Assembly: GCF_038502225.1 (NCBI RefSeq)
Contig: NW_027196419.1
Coordinates: 1 to 64,000 of the forward strand
From: Cherax quadricarinatus
Taxonomy: Eukaryota > Arthropoda > Malacostraca > Decapoda > Parastacidae
Reading direction: 5' to 3'
Length of the DNA stretch: 64,000 bases
A program made the translations under genes and the position numbers. Positions 33,106 to 45,603 of the stretch are shown here, piece after piece. Below the pieces are notes generated by a model, which saw nothing but the letters and a program-made list of their open reading frames with translations, did not search any database and was not told the DNA's origin. Each line of letters opens with the position of its first letter. The first letter of the stretch is position 1.

Positions 33106-33121
33106 CCGGTTTGAAGGACCA
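33106..33121 (-). promoter_or_regulatory. Primer binding site of BEL/Pao element 1
   Basis: On the minus strand, five bases after the 5' LTR, the sequence reads TGGTCCTTCAAACCGG. It starts with TGG, as expected for pairing with the CCA end of a tRNA. Element 2 has the similar TGGTCCTTCGAGAACCGG. The tRNA is not identified. Confidence 0.6.
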
Positions 33122-33126
33122 CTTTT

Positions 33127-34170
33127 TGTGAAAATTTGTGTGGACTGCCTCCAAGTGAGTCGCCTACCCTGGCAAACTCTGTTGACACCGAGCTCTGAGG
33201 TGGGTACCTCAGCCTCAGAAGTGGCTTATAGGACAGATTTTCACAAATGATTGATGTTGCAAGAAACTCGCCTGCATGCACGTATAAAGGACTAACTTAC
33301 TTGGTGTTGCAGCATATATCCTGATCTTCAACTTCCCTAAGCTTAGCCTTAGCCCCTCTGGACTTCCCCTCAGAAACCACGTGCAACCGGGAGCCTTAAT
33401 TCCTGCAATATTCAATCGTTATTAGTGTCCTGCCTGCACCTCAGAAATCCCTATATCCAAGAGGGTATGTATCCCCTAGTACAACTATGCAGACACGGAC
33501 ACTAGCTTCCAGACTGCCCTGAGACACTGGTACTTACTGGGCATGCACTGCCTGTTGCACACTGGGCCCACAGATCAAACTCACTCACAATCTCCCCAGA
33601 CACTGGCCAGAAATCTACGAGATAAAGTGGAGGTCTTGTCTTACTGTATGGGCCTGACGGAGGTCATCTACAATACATTGAGGTGCCTCTATCAGATTTC
33701 CCCAGGTCTCAAATGTGAAGACACGTGGGGGGCGCCGTCTGCTGATCACGGCATGTCTTGTCCAGTTGGTGTCTGTCTTAAAAAGAACGCTATTGTGTCT
33801 TTGAGACCCGCACCTCGTCATTCAAGCTAGGGCTGCCAGTTCTCCCTAGCTAACTTAACCTAGTGTTTGCCTACATTATCGGCCTATTACTACCTATGTT
33901 AAGGTCTTAGGTCTACAATATTATTATCTACAGTTGCCTCAATAATCCTAATATTAGTGTATTACCAGTAAAACTACCTACTCCTTCCCTGAAGGGTAAA
34001 TCTATAAATTAAATAAGCTCACCAACAATCCCCGCCAACTAGAGAGAATGCTGTTTGTTTGGGAGGGTTTAAGGGCCACCCAGCTCAGCCGTCCCATTAC
34101 GGCTATGCTGGGACCCCTTCGTACGTCGTATCTGTCCTGTGGAACTTTAGGGACCAAATAAATTTCCACA
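33127..34170 (-). repeat. 5' LTR of BEL/Pao element 1
   Basis: 1044 bp. It is the transcription-driving LTR on the minus strand. It matches the left LTR except for scattered substitutions and one indel of about 20 bp. Confidence 0.9.
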
Positions 34171-34805
34171 GAAACACTCCCAATGTTTCTACCCTCGTAA
34201 AAAAGAAAGGAACCAAAGTATGGTGTCCCAGACACCTGCCCAGAGGGGCATGTGTACTGCGACTGAGGACATGCCCTCCTGGGAGGAAAACAGGGAAAGT
34301 TTATTATTGATGAATCGTGGAATGAGTGGGGGATTGAACTCATGGGTTAGTACGTTTATTTAGGTACTACGCATAAATACAGTTAAACAAATTATCATAC
34401 ATAGTAACATATGCAATAGGATAACAGTAAACAGGTAATATCACAATATGCAAAGTATAGGTAGGACAAGTCCTCGATTATCTCACCCGCATTATATTGG
34501 GAAGGATGTAATTTCAGACGTGACTGTGAAGTGTTATTTTAGCCCTTAAAGCCTTGTAATTTCACTTTTTTCACAATGGCTGTTGTGCATAATGTTATAT
34601 GTGTTAATAACCTAGATAACCCATAGGCCAGATAAAGTGATTTATTTCCACTCGTTCCGTGATTTGTTTGTATTCCTGTCATTACATCTCTGTCAGGACA
34701 GAGTGAGACGCTTTTAAACGTATTAATTATCGAATTGGAATATTTCATATTTCGGAATTGCTATAAATATCAATTTATACAAATAATTTGTATTAAATAA
34801 TATTG

Positions 34806-36261
<1,456 letters not shown>

Positions 36262-36330
36262 CTGCGGCCGGGCGGAGGTCGTTGCTAGACGACTTACATA
36301 ATGTGGAGTACAATTTTTTCCATCTTCACT

Positions 36331-37050
36331 GGCCACCCATATTTATTGAACTCTCAAAATGGACTAATTGGTGTTCCATTCTCTCAGGGGCATAAGCCTA
36401 TGCTCCCTGGATTAATTTATTGGGCATACTGGAATTTTGAGACTTTAACAATAACAAGTCTCTCAGTATCCCAAGTCAGCCCCAGCACATTACTGCATAT
36501 AGGCACCAACTCCATGGCCATCTATATTTATTGATCCCTCAAATGGACTAATTAGTGTTCCATTCTCTCAGGGGCATAAGCCTATGCTCCCTGGATTAAT
36601 TTATTGGGCATACTGGAATTTTGAGACTTTAACAATAACAAGTCTCTCAGTATCCCTAGTCAGCCCCAGCACATTACTGCATATAGGCACCAACTCCATG
36701 GCCATCTATATTTATTGATCCCTCAAAATGGACTAATTAGTGTTCCATTCTCTCAGGGGCATAAGCCTATGCTCCCTGGATTAAGTTATTGGGCATACTG
36801 GAATTTTGAGACTTTACCAATAACAAGTCTCTCTCAGTATCCCAAGTCAGTCCCAGCACCCTACTGCATATAGGCACCAACTCCATGGCCATCCATATTT
36901 ATTGAACCCTCAAAATGGACTAATTAGTGTTCCATTCTCTCAGGGGCATAAGCCTATGCTCCCTGGATTAATTTATTGGGCATACTGGAATTTTGAGACT
37001 TTAACAATAACAAGTCTCTCAGTATCCCAAGTCAGTCCCAGCACATTTCT
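36331..37050. repeat. Four-copy tandem repeat of about 185 bp
   Basis: The marker GTGTTCCATTCTCTCAGGGG occurs at 36371, 36555, 36740 and 36927, so the unit is 184-187 bp. Each unit has TTATTGGGCATACTGGAATT and ACAAGTCTCTCAGTATCCC. The array lies in BEL/Pao element 2 between the pol fragment and the 3' LTR. No coding pattern is evident. Confidence 0.92.
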
Positions 37051-37241
37051 TCATCATTTCATTAACCCCTTCACATATCCTCATTAGTTCCTCTTCAGTT
37101 GACGTCACACCCGGAAATTGTCCACATAAGATTATTTACCCAATTACTTCGCTCAGTGGACCGCCTGTGCACTTAAGGTGTGCATTTATCGTCGCCTGAA
37201 GTAAGAACAATTTATTATTTAACTGCTTATTAATTATATCA

Positions 37242-38700
37242 TTATAAGCAGTCAACAATTTTGGTGTCTTGCTCAGTTCGCAGAGCTGGGCCCTTTAACT
37301 GTCCATACGCCATCCTATAATTAGTAGGTAATTCTGGACGGTCAAGCTTCCACGGAAGTCGCACCCAGTAATGTCCAGATTCACATTTAACATCCTTCAG
37401 GTATTGTTCCTGAGTAAAGGAATCATTTGGACTTTCCTCATTTACATTAATCCCTATGCTGTCCAGCTCCCACAAATTAGACTGGTTCAACATCATTCTC
37501 GATAGAAGAATACTTGTACTGGGTTGACCTTTCATGGGTAAGACACCGTGACCGTATTCACTACTTCCTCTAGTCATTATTACTAGGCGGTAGTCTGCCA
37601 TATATTACATGGCCCGTACCAGTGTTGAGGAGAGTGACACCGTATGGTTTTGGGTTTATGCCCTTTATCCTGAATTTTTACATCCAACACCGGCAAGGCT
37701 ACCTCAGCTAGGCCATCATTATTGCCATTAGCTGCAACCTTTACATCAGTCACTGTAGTGTCAGGGTTATTAACATTATCATTATTGTCACCATTATTAT
37801 AAGAATCACATACAACCCTGCACATAACTGTATGGTGCTTTCCCTTGTTGCATTGATAGCAACTGTTCAATTTGGTATGACAATCCTTTACATTATGATT
37901 GTCTAGACATCTGATAAATCTGTCAAGTTCTTTCATTCTTTCCACTTTAATATCCCATGAATTACAGGCATTACAATTTTTAGTGAAATGAGTACCCTGG
38001 CAGAAGAGGCAGTCTCTCTTTTCCTTGCCTGACCTCTTATTAACTGGGTTACACTTACCGAGGTACTTATTCCTCTTACCTTGATGTGAGGAACCACTAT
38101 TACTGATTCCTGACTTGATATGTGCCTATTTAACTCTTAACTATGATTATTACCACTGGGATTAATTTTCCCTTTTGAGACTTGACAGATACTTCAGCGT
38201 CATTATGTGTTATATCCTTAGAACTGTTTGGCTGGCTGGTCTGCAATTGAACAATTAATTCCTGCCGACCTAGTCTGATTTCCTCCAGACCGTACTATGG
38301 AGGTTTTGGCAAACCCACCCTTTGCATTAATAGGTTGATCAACTGCCTGGCTTACACCCTTTAATTTATTCAAAGCCTTACTTTTACAAGACAGTTTTTC
38401 TTCCAATTCGTAATGTTGATTAATTAAAACATTCATTTCCATTCCATCTGCACAATTCTCCAGCAGATCTCTTTCACAGTCTTTAAACCACAATTTGTAC
38501 CAATCAAATCTACTCTCTAAAGCATCTAAATATAACTTTAATTCATTAGGGTTCACGGTTCTTTGATTCACTAAATCAAATGCCTTCGTCACATGGCTTT
38601 TAATAGCCTGTAATGATGCTTTCATTACTCTAAAATTCACGGACTTGTCAGCCACATTAACTCCATTAGATCCAGTCATGGTTAGAGAATTATTAATCAC
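37242..38700 (-). pseudogene. BEL/Pao gag and pol-linker remnants
   Basis: From 38700 (MINNSLTMTGSNGVNVADKS) a 160-codon frame looks like an N-terminal gag piece rich in charged helices. Broken frames at 38010-37583 carry zinc-knuckle motifs CLFCQGTHFTKNC and CYQCNKGKHHTVMC. The frame 37601-37242 has NLWELDSIGI, then YLKDVKCESGHYWVRLPWKL and LPTNYRMAYGQL. This is the conserved stretch between protease and reverse transcriptase in BEL/Pao pol. The sequence stops there. Several frameshifts and deletions separate the pieces, although the LTRs are nearly identical. The element therefore probably moved using proteins from a complete relative. Confidence 0.82.
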
Positions 38701-38909
38701 TGATTATACAACTTAAGTAGGCGCCTGATAAGAGTAATTCTTGCACTTTACTCTTGTATAAATCCTAGCCACACATGTGCTAGCAATTAATTGGGCTAAT
38801 TGTCATCCATCACACGATCGATTAAACTTGTGCACCCTACACCCACTTCCTTCAATCAGTCACTTAATTATTAAGTAATTAATTCAATTAATTTTTTCAC
38901 TGATTGCAC

Positions 38910-38927
38910 CCGGTTCTCGAAGGACCA
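38910..38927 (-). promoter_or_regulatory. Primer binding site of BEL/Pao element 2
   Basis: On the minus strand, 11 bases after the 5' LTR, the sequence reads TGGTCCTTCGAGAACCGG. It resembles the site of element 1, suggesting use of the same or a related tRNA. Confidence 0.55.
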
Positions 38928-38938
38928 ACGGGCAGATA

Positions 38939-40107
38939 TGGAAAATTTTCTAGGGTGCTTACTTGTATGTACCTCAACATTATATACATACCAGTAATCT
39001 CATTGGGAGACAATCATATTGTTTACCGTAGTCACCCCGTGTAGACATGTGAGAAAACTTAACCACCCCTGGTCGCACCAAGTGGTCCCCTCGACCTCAC
39101 AATCTTATCCATATCTATCCGAGACCAGTATGGATTGGGTAGCACCCACAAGTACGGTGCTACTAATTAATTGTGGACTGTATAGATTATATTAGTTTAG
39201 CTGAATGAAGGGGAGAGGAGTAGGATACACCTGGATACATCCATCAAGGAAAACATTTGTACATAATCCCACCACTTACCAGATGTTCTCTGGTGATCAC
39301 TTGAGGTAGCAGGATCACTCGTAACCTATCTAATTATAACATACCACTACTGGCCAGTCTAAGGTTGCTATAACTAGAAGGGTTACTTAACTGTGGGTGA
39401 TTGATATTCCTCATTTCTTGATTCACCATCTCATTTTCGATGTCCTGCTACACCGACACGATTCTCATTCCAGCAGGACGAGGTATCCGCTGGTTTGTCC
39501 TGCTTTAGACGTCGTGACTCAAGGAGTTTCCCTTTCCTCGTCTCGTTAACAACGAGGTCTAGCGTGTTCACTCGGAGCAAACGACTTATTTCACTTCACA
39601 TATTCTCTTAACTCAATGTTATTATCACTGATTACATTACCATTCACAAGACGATTTAACGTCTCATAACTATTACACAAATTAGAGGTCACTCCATTGA
39701 GATCTGAGGCCGATGAGCGAGGATTAACACACGGGTATGTCCCCTGGACACTCACCCTGGCCGTGCACCTGCCACCCGCTCCTACTCTTAACACCCATTT
39801 TACCACTCTATTACCGTGGTCCCGTAAATCACGTTCCTTCACTCTCCACCAGGAACAGTTACGACACTTCTTATTATGAAATGAGGCCTATATTAATCCT
39901 TAGGCCGCCGTGAATGCCAATTTCGTGGTACCATGCCTTTTCCGCTTCCTCTCCACCTTCAAAACAAACCCGCCACTCCCCCCGCACATCCGCGCATGCG
40001 CAAAGGGAACTCTTGGTTCTACTCTTATTTTCAAATACATTTTTGACCCATATAGACACATTAAACACCTATTAGGCACTATAGTTTCGGAAAATTAAAA
40101 AATTTTC

Positions 40108-40111
<4 letters not shown>
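38939..40111 (-). repeat. 5' LTR of BEL/Pao element 2
   Basis: 1173 bp, the promoter-bearing LTR on the minus strand. It is directly followed by TA repeats at 40112. Confidence 0.9.
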
Positions 40112-40149
<38 letters not shown>

Positions 40150-40156
<7 letters not shown>

Positions 40157-40338
40157 CATTAACAACACTGCACTACCCAAGGACTCGAACCCATGCTGCT
40201 TTAGCCTGCCTCATGGTGGGCGAAAACGCATGACGCCCTAAGGATCGTATGGTCCAGTGGATTAGAGCGTCATGCGTTTTCGCCCACCATGAGGCAGGCC
40301 AAAGCAGCATGAGTCCTTGGGTAGTGCAGTGTTGTTAA

Positions 40339-40350
<12 letters not shown>
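40150..40350. repeat. Foldback pair of tRNA-like SINEs (SINE-B)
   Basis: 40157-40236 is, with few mismatches, the reverse complement of 40267-40345; the loop is about 30 bp (40237-40266). The right half, with its loop, reads GGTCCAGTGGATTAGAGCGT (A-box-like), a middle TTTTCGCCCACCATGAGGCA, and GAGTCCTTGG. The left half keeps the better B box, GGGTTCGAGTCCTTGG on the minus strand. A relative without the mirror copy occurs at 60615-60735. TA repeats flank both sides (40112-40156 and 40341-40414). Confidence 0.85.

Positions 40351-40414
<64 letters not shown>
40341..40414. repeat. (TA)n microsatellite
   Basis: Pure TA after the foldback SINE. Confidence 0.9.
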
Positions 40415-40416
<2 letters not shown>

Positions 40417-41189
40417 ACGGAAGTCCTTGCTGATAGCTTGTTGTTCTGGGAACACGTTGGTGGTAACGATAGTGTGAAACACACATCCTTGGAGTAATGT
40501 CGTTCGCTGGCGATCCTGTTTTCTCTGCCTGTACAACTGGTATGTGTTACCTGGTTCATACCAGCTGTGTTGCATGAGAGCTTATTGATGGTATTCTAGT
40601 ACTGGTGTTTCTGTGTGTAATTGTTTTCTTTTTTTATTATTTCTTGTTTATAGTTACAGGTACATAGTTATGCCCGTGGCATCCTTTCTTCATTCATTTT
40701 TTTTTTTTGCCATATTATAATTTCCAATGGATCTAACTCATACTACTTCCTGTTTTAATTTATTCTGTTGGTCTACCATTCTGTTAAAAAAAAAAAACAT
40801 TCTCGTGTCCCTTCTGCTCTACTTTTTTCCATAGTTTATAAATGTGGTTTCTTCTTGTTGATGTTTCGGGTATTAAAAAAAAAAGTTTATTTATCTACTC
40901 TTTCATGTCCTTTTAACTTCATATGTAATCATCATATCTCCTCCCCCACCCCCACCTACTCTTTTCATGGGCACCTTTCGTAATAACCTGTCACCATAAC
41001 TCACATTTTTCCAGCTCTTGGTAACCACTTTGTAGTTCCTATGTGGACTTTTTATATATAAACTTCAAGTTTTCCTTGAAGCTTGAGACTCGCTATACTA
41101 CTACCGGATATTTCACTTGTGTAGGTTTTCCCATTTCTCCCTATATCTTTGTATCTGTCTATATATGTGCGTGTGCGTGTGTGTATACC
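40415..41189. other. No recognised features
   Basis: T-rich sequence. Homopolymers occur near 40697 and 40790; no coding signal. Confidence 0.35.
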
Positions 41190-41265
41190 TGGATGAATAT
41201 ACATGGAGGGGTTTTCGGGGGGTCAAAGCCCCCGCAGCCTGGTCCGTGACCAGGCCGCTCGTGTG
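41190..41265 (-). mobile_element. 3' end fragment related to LINE Y
   Basis: GGGGGGTCAAAGCCCCCGCA and GCCTGGTCCGTGACCAGGCC match the 3' end of the LINE at 53458-57876 (GGGGGTCAACGCCCCCGCGG, CCCGGTCTGAGACCAGGCC). Two small palindromes are preserved in both. Confidence 0.7.
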
Positions 41266-41834
41266 CGAAACTTATTTTATGGATTGCCATTGTACCACAT
41301 TAGGTTCTCACAATTTCATGATCTTCCTGTGATAATTTTTAATAATTGCTCAGATCCCTCTATCTGTTTGATACTTTCAGTGCATTGTTACACTGACCTA
41401 ATTCTTCATATGGCCTATATCACTCTCTTGCTTTTCTGTTATATGGCAGTAGCACGTTAAATTATATAATCCATCTGTCACTCCATTTATTTATCCTTTA
41501 GTGAGTTAAAGTCATTTTTATTGTCTGATATACACCTTAGATTTTTAAAGCATCATCCACAAACATATTCACAGATTTTCACTCCTCCTGGTAAGTCGTT
41601 TATTGAAATTAATACATTATTGATAGTGCCGGATGAAGGGAGGTCCGAGGCTATTCCACTTACGAGGATCCTTCCAGTCTTCCAGCCTCACCGCTACAGG
41701 AAGATGGAAGACTCTTTTACACAATTCAGTGAAGCCGAGGATGATGACGGGTGTTTAAAATTCCGCAATTCACAGTTCATCCTCTTAAGGACATAAGATG
41801 TTATTGTTAAATACAGTAATGATTGAAAAAGCAT
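41266..41834. other. No firm gene
   Basis: An open frame of 91 codons at 41521-41796 has no recognisable domain and no matching splice sites that I could confirm. Confidence 0.35.
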
Positions 41835-42131
41835 TATTATTTATTATTATAAAAGATTCGCCGGTATTCTCCCGGCCCGGGCCTTTTCCAAGTGGTGGCC
41901 CGGCCTTGGCTCCCTGTCTGGGGAGTGTCTGAGACCTAAGTCTCCCATGGGAGGAGGCACAAGTACTCCCTCATCTTTGGGGCCAACTGTCCCCAGGCCT
42001 AGCCACAAGCTAGGCCTCTCTGGTCTGCCATCCCCGCCTCAAGGGGCCGAATGGGAATGGCAGTCTTGTGAGCTACAAGCTCGGGCTCAGGCACCTACCC
42101 TACCCTAGAAGGGCTGGGCATGGTGTCGATG
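41835..42131 (-). mobile_element. GC-rich SINE (repeat C), copy 1
   Basis: Flanked by TTGAAAAAGCAT (41823-41834 and 42132-42143), a 12-bp target duplication. The tail on the minus strand is AATCTTTTATAATAATAAAT. The body includes GGCCCGGGCCGGGAGAATAC, CTCCCATGGGAGACTTAGGT and CTAGGCCTGGGGACAGTTGG. It matches 62431-62713 in the opposite orientation. I see no A or B box, so the head is not obviously tRNA-derived. Confidence 0.85.
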
Positions 42132-42143
42132 TTGAAAAAGCAT

Positions 42144-43188
42144 AAATGTTAAAATTAACATTGTGAAAAACTTTTACAATGACCGAGCTTCGTAAATATT
42201 TTGTGGAATGAAGAATTTTTAGGAAAATGAAATTGCAGGTTTACTGTTATATTCTTTAAAGTACATATATTCTTTTAAAATACATATTAAGAAATAAAGA
42301 AAATACAATCATTCTATACACTAAGAATAAAAAACCTTTTCCTAGCCTTCATCATAGCTAAATCATCCAAAAGTTCATCAGAATTTGTCTAAGTTAGTCA
42401 TTCTCACTGCATAGAATGATCAGTTCGGAAAAACCTATCCTGAGATATTATGGTCCTTAATTGAACTCTACAAACATACACAAGTACTCAATAACAGTTT
42501 TGATTTCTGAACGGCCTTGTGAAAATGACCAAAAATGCAGCATAAACACAAATTTCCCTTTCTTCCATTCCATTGTTAGCTTGAAGCCTGGTGGTATCAC
42601 CCTTCTTATTAACATCAGAGTACAAATGACTGAGAGACTTAGTCAACTTATCTATTTCACTGCTTTCCTGGAAGGACAAAATCAATACAGAAATCAATGC
42701 TAGTGTCGAGTTATTGGCTTAAGAGAGTATTAGTCTAAAACGGAGTGCAAGGAACATTACAGAAGGGTTGTTCAGAGACTACAGTGCGTTGTTAGCATGT
42801 GTAACAAAGGCCTATGACCTTGGCCTACACACCTTGGCTGGAGGCCTCCTAGATTTTGAGGCCCTAAGCTTCAGCTTGCCAAGCTTACAGGTAAATTCGG
42901 CACTGATTGTTGAGGTAAGCATGGATCCTTGTGGTACCTCACTATTGTCTCCCCACGAGGATCAAGAGGTCTCATCCATTGTAATAATTTGCCTTTTTTT
43001 TTACTCTTTCTATATTTTACAGCTTCCAAGGCAGTAACTCAGTTACTTATAAAATGCTTTCTTAAAAAAGTAGTTAAATGTAATCAGCTCATCAGTTTCT
43101 TTCTTGAACATTTTCCGTGACAGTTGTAATAGATCAATTAACATTTCCGTGCGGATACACATACAGGCAGGTATACATACATGTATTT

Positions 43189-43193
<5 letters not shown>
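42144..43193. other. No recognised features
   Basis: A few open frames of up to about 90 codons (for example 42768-43037) lack domains. No terminal repeats were found. Confidence 0.35.

Positions 43194-43275
<82 letters not shown>
43194..43275. repeat. (TA)n microsatellite
   Basis: About 80 bp of TA. A second array lies at 43433-43527. Open frames made of IYIY repeats are artefacts of these arrays. Confidence 0.92.
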
Positions 43276-43277
<2 letters not shown>

Positions 43278-43420
43278 CATACGTATAGGCATAAATACTC
43301 ATAAACAAATTGATAAAGCTGGAGTATATCAACCGGAGTATGACGCAAGTTTTGTAACCCCGTATCTCAACAGGATATCTCGAAATTTGAGGAAGTGTTG
43401 TAAACAAGAAGACATATATA

Positions 43421-43529
<109 letters not shown>

Positions 43530-43675
43530 CTTTAGTTTGCTCTAAATTCTTTGATCCTAGTAATGTTTAATGTCTAGCCTCTACCATGCGTATCTTATCC
43601 TAACACTGATTATTTCAGGAAATAGCTGTAATTTTTATAGTATCATGAGCAAGCACTAAACTCGCAAGTCATTAT

Positions 43676-43760
43676 AGCGCCTGGAGAAGGGAAGGTGCTT
43701 GAGGAGCAACCCCGAAGAGATTAGATCCAGTTCCTTGGATCAGGAGTTGCTAAGTTGCTC
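43676..43760 (+). repeat. Repeat D-like fragment
   Basis: GCGCCTGGAGAAGGGAAGGT and CCAGTTCCTTGGATCAGGAG resemble 49425-49510. The tail part is missing. Low identity. Confidence 0.4.
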
Positions 43761-43812
43761 ATAATGTAGCCTACGTTATGTGCAACTTACCAGATCCTAT
43801 TTACAGCCTACT

Positions 43813-45217
43813 TATTTTTATTATTATCACACTGGCCGATTCCCACCAAGGCAGGGTGGCTCGAAAAAGAAAAACTTTCACCATCATTCACTCCATCACT
43901 GTCTTGCCAGAAGGGTGCTTTACACTACAGTTTTTAAACTGCAACATTAACACCCCTCCTTCAGAGTGCAGGCACTGTACTTCCCATCTCCAGGACTCAA
44001 GTCCGGCCTGCCGCTTTCCCTGAACCCCTTCATAAATGTTACTTTGCTCACACTCCAACAGCACGTCAAGTATTAAAAACCATTTGTCTCCATTTACTCC
44101 TATCAAACACGCTCACGCATGCCTGCTGGAAGTCCAAGCCCCTCGCACACAAAACCTCCTTTACCCCCTCCCTCCAACCTTTCCTAGGCCGACCCCTACC
44201 CCGCCTTCCTTCCACTACAGACTGATACACTCTTGAAGTCATTCTGTTTCGCTCCATTCTCTCTACATGTCCGAACCATCTCAACAACCCTTCCTCAGCC
44301 CTCTGGACAACAGTTTTGGTAATCCCGCACCTCCTCCTAATTTCCAAACTACGAATTCTCTGCATTATATTCACACCACACATTACCCTCAGACATGACA
44401 TCTCCACTGCCTCCAGCCTTCTCCTCGCTGCAACATTCATCACCCATGCTTCACACCCATATAAGAGCGTTGGTAAAACTATACTCTCATACATTCCCCT
44501 CTTTGCCTCCAAGGACAAAGTTCTTTGTCTCCACAGACTCCTAAGTGCACCACTCACCCTTTTCCCCTCATCAATTCTATGATTCACCTCATCTTTCATA
44601 GACCCATCCGCTGACACGTCCACTCCCAAATATCTGAATACATTCACCTCCTCCGTACCCTCTCCCTCCAATCTGATATGTAATCTTTCATCACCTAATC
44701 TTTTTGTTATCCTCATAACCTTACTCTTTCCTGTATTCACTTTTAATTTTTTTCTTTTGCATTCCCTACCAAATTCATCCACCAATCTCTGCAACTTCTC
44801 TTCAGAATCTCCAAAGAGCACAGTGTCATCAGCAAAGAGCAACTGTGACAACTCCCACTTTATGTGTGATTATCTTTTAACTCCACGCCTCTTGCCAAGA
44901 CCCTCGCATTTACTTCTCTTACAACCCCATCTATAAATATATTAAACAACCACGGTGACATCACACATCCTTGTCTAAGGCCTACTTTTACTGGGAAATA
45001 ATTTCCCTCTTTCCTACATACTCTAACTTGAGCCTCACTATCCTCGTAAAAACTCTTTACTGCTTTCAGTAACCTACCTCCTACACCATACACCTGCAAC
45101 ATCTGCCACATTGCCCCCCTATCCACTCTGTCATACGCCTTTTCCAAATCCATAAATGCCACAAAGACCTCTTTAGCCTTATCTAAATACTGTTCACTTA
45201 TGTGTTTCACTGTAAAC
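43813..45217 (-). mobile_element. RTE-like LINE, copy 3, inserted in a palindrome
   Basis: Flanked by GCCTACT at 43806-43812 and 45218-45224. It has the same 3' UTR as copies 1 and 2 and is 5' truncated within the reverse transcriptase (VKHISEQYLDKA). The sequences outside the target duplication form an exact 21-bp inverted repeat (43791-43811 and 45225-45245). The uninterrupted site would therefore have been a palindrome with a one-base centre. Confidence 0.92.
44066..45210 (-). pseudogene. Reverse transcriptase of RTE-like LINE copy 3, frameshifted
   Basis: The upstream frame (45210-44860) covers HISEQYLDKAKEVFVAFMDL, the first catalytic block, and LRQGCVMSPWLFNIFID. A 4-bp deletion relative to copies 1 and 2, near 44870, causes a stop after VELKDNHT. 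The downstream frame (44851-44066) has LLFADDTVLFGDS and the complete RTE-type C terminus (LYGCEAW, RWFGHVERM, GRPRKGW). No intact protein can be made. The otherwise high identity to copies 1 and 2 shows the lesion is recent. Confidence 0.88.
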
Positions 45218-45245
45218 GCCTACTGTAGGCTGTAAATAGGATCTG

Positions 45246-45603
45246 ACTGCCTCTTGCTGATCAGTAGGCCTTCAAACTCACATGGTTTTTATTTTCCCAT
45301 TTTTGCTTAGGCCAGTTGACCTATCTCATGTGGGTCAGTAGGCCTACTTCGACCTATGGTAGGTCTGATGTTTAGTGCCTTGGGTGGGTTACTTCTACCC
45401 CACATGGACTATAGGCCTACTGCCTCGCAAAGGTGCGTAGGCCTACTACCTCGCATGTGTCTGTTGGCTTACTGTCTTACGAAAGTCAGTAAACCCATTT
45501 CTACCATGAGTAGGTCTATAGGCCAACGGCATTTGTATGTGTTGGTAGCTCTACTTCTACCTCGTGTGAGACTGTAGGTATATTGCCTCACCCTGGTCAG
45601 TAG
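45246..45603. repeat. Degenerate tandem repeat with GTAGGCCTAC-type units
   Basis: Variants of CAGTAGGCCTAC followed by T/C-rich sequence (TACCTCGCATGTG, TTCTACCTCGTGTG) recur at about 30-40-bp spacing. The AGGCCT palindrome is the most conserved part. Unit borders are irregular. Confidence 0.65.

Larger units (their letters stand above)
28813..34170 (-). mobile_element. BEL/Pao LTR retrotransposon 1, gag-protease only
   Basis: Two LTRs (28813-29836 and 33127-34170) both begin TGTG and end CACA. They flank a 3.3-kb interior, and the 5-bp duplication GAAAC lies on each side (28808-28812 and 34171-34175). The coding strand is minus, so the right LTR is the 5' one. A purine-rich tract (GGCGGGAGGATG on the minus strand) precedes the left LTR. 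Gag, zinc knuckles and an aspartic protease-like region are present. Reverse transcriptase, RNase H and integrase are absent, and there is no env. The LTRs differ by substitutions and a 20-bp indel, so the insertion is not very recent. Confidence 0.92.
28605..34205 (-). mobile_element. SINE-A copy (minus strand), split by the first BEL/Pao element
   Basis: The right-to-left order is that of the SINE at 45604-45900. 28605-28812 holds the tail, the GCATTTCGGGCAAATTAGG core (reverse complement) and CCACACCAGTCCACTAACG. The sequence stops at GGTGTAAAGAAAC. After the LTR element, 34171-34200 continues GAAACACTCCCAATGTTTCT, matching the next part of the SINE. The split shows the SINE was there first. 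Confidence 0.8.

Noticed and set aside
28813..34170. Possible endogenous retrovirus with env
   Set aside because: There is no env-like frame, and gag and protease features are of BEL/Pao type with reverse transcriptase and integrase missing.
36331..37050. Possible CRISPR-like or satellite array
   Set aside because: The units are 185 bp, contiguous and without unique spacers, and they lie inside an LTR element in a eukaryotic genome.
40249..40345. Possible functional tRNA gene
   Set aside because: A- and B-box-like motifs exist, but the cloverleaf stems do not close, and the sequence is part of a mirrored SINE pair.
41521..41796. 91-codon frame ending in an acidic stretch (EDSFTQFSEAEDDD)
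   Set aside because: No recognisable domain, and I could not place convincing splice sites or a promoter. It could be an exon, but the evidence is too thin.
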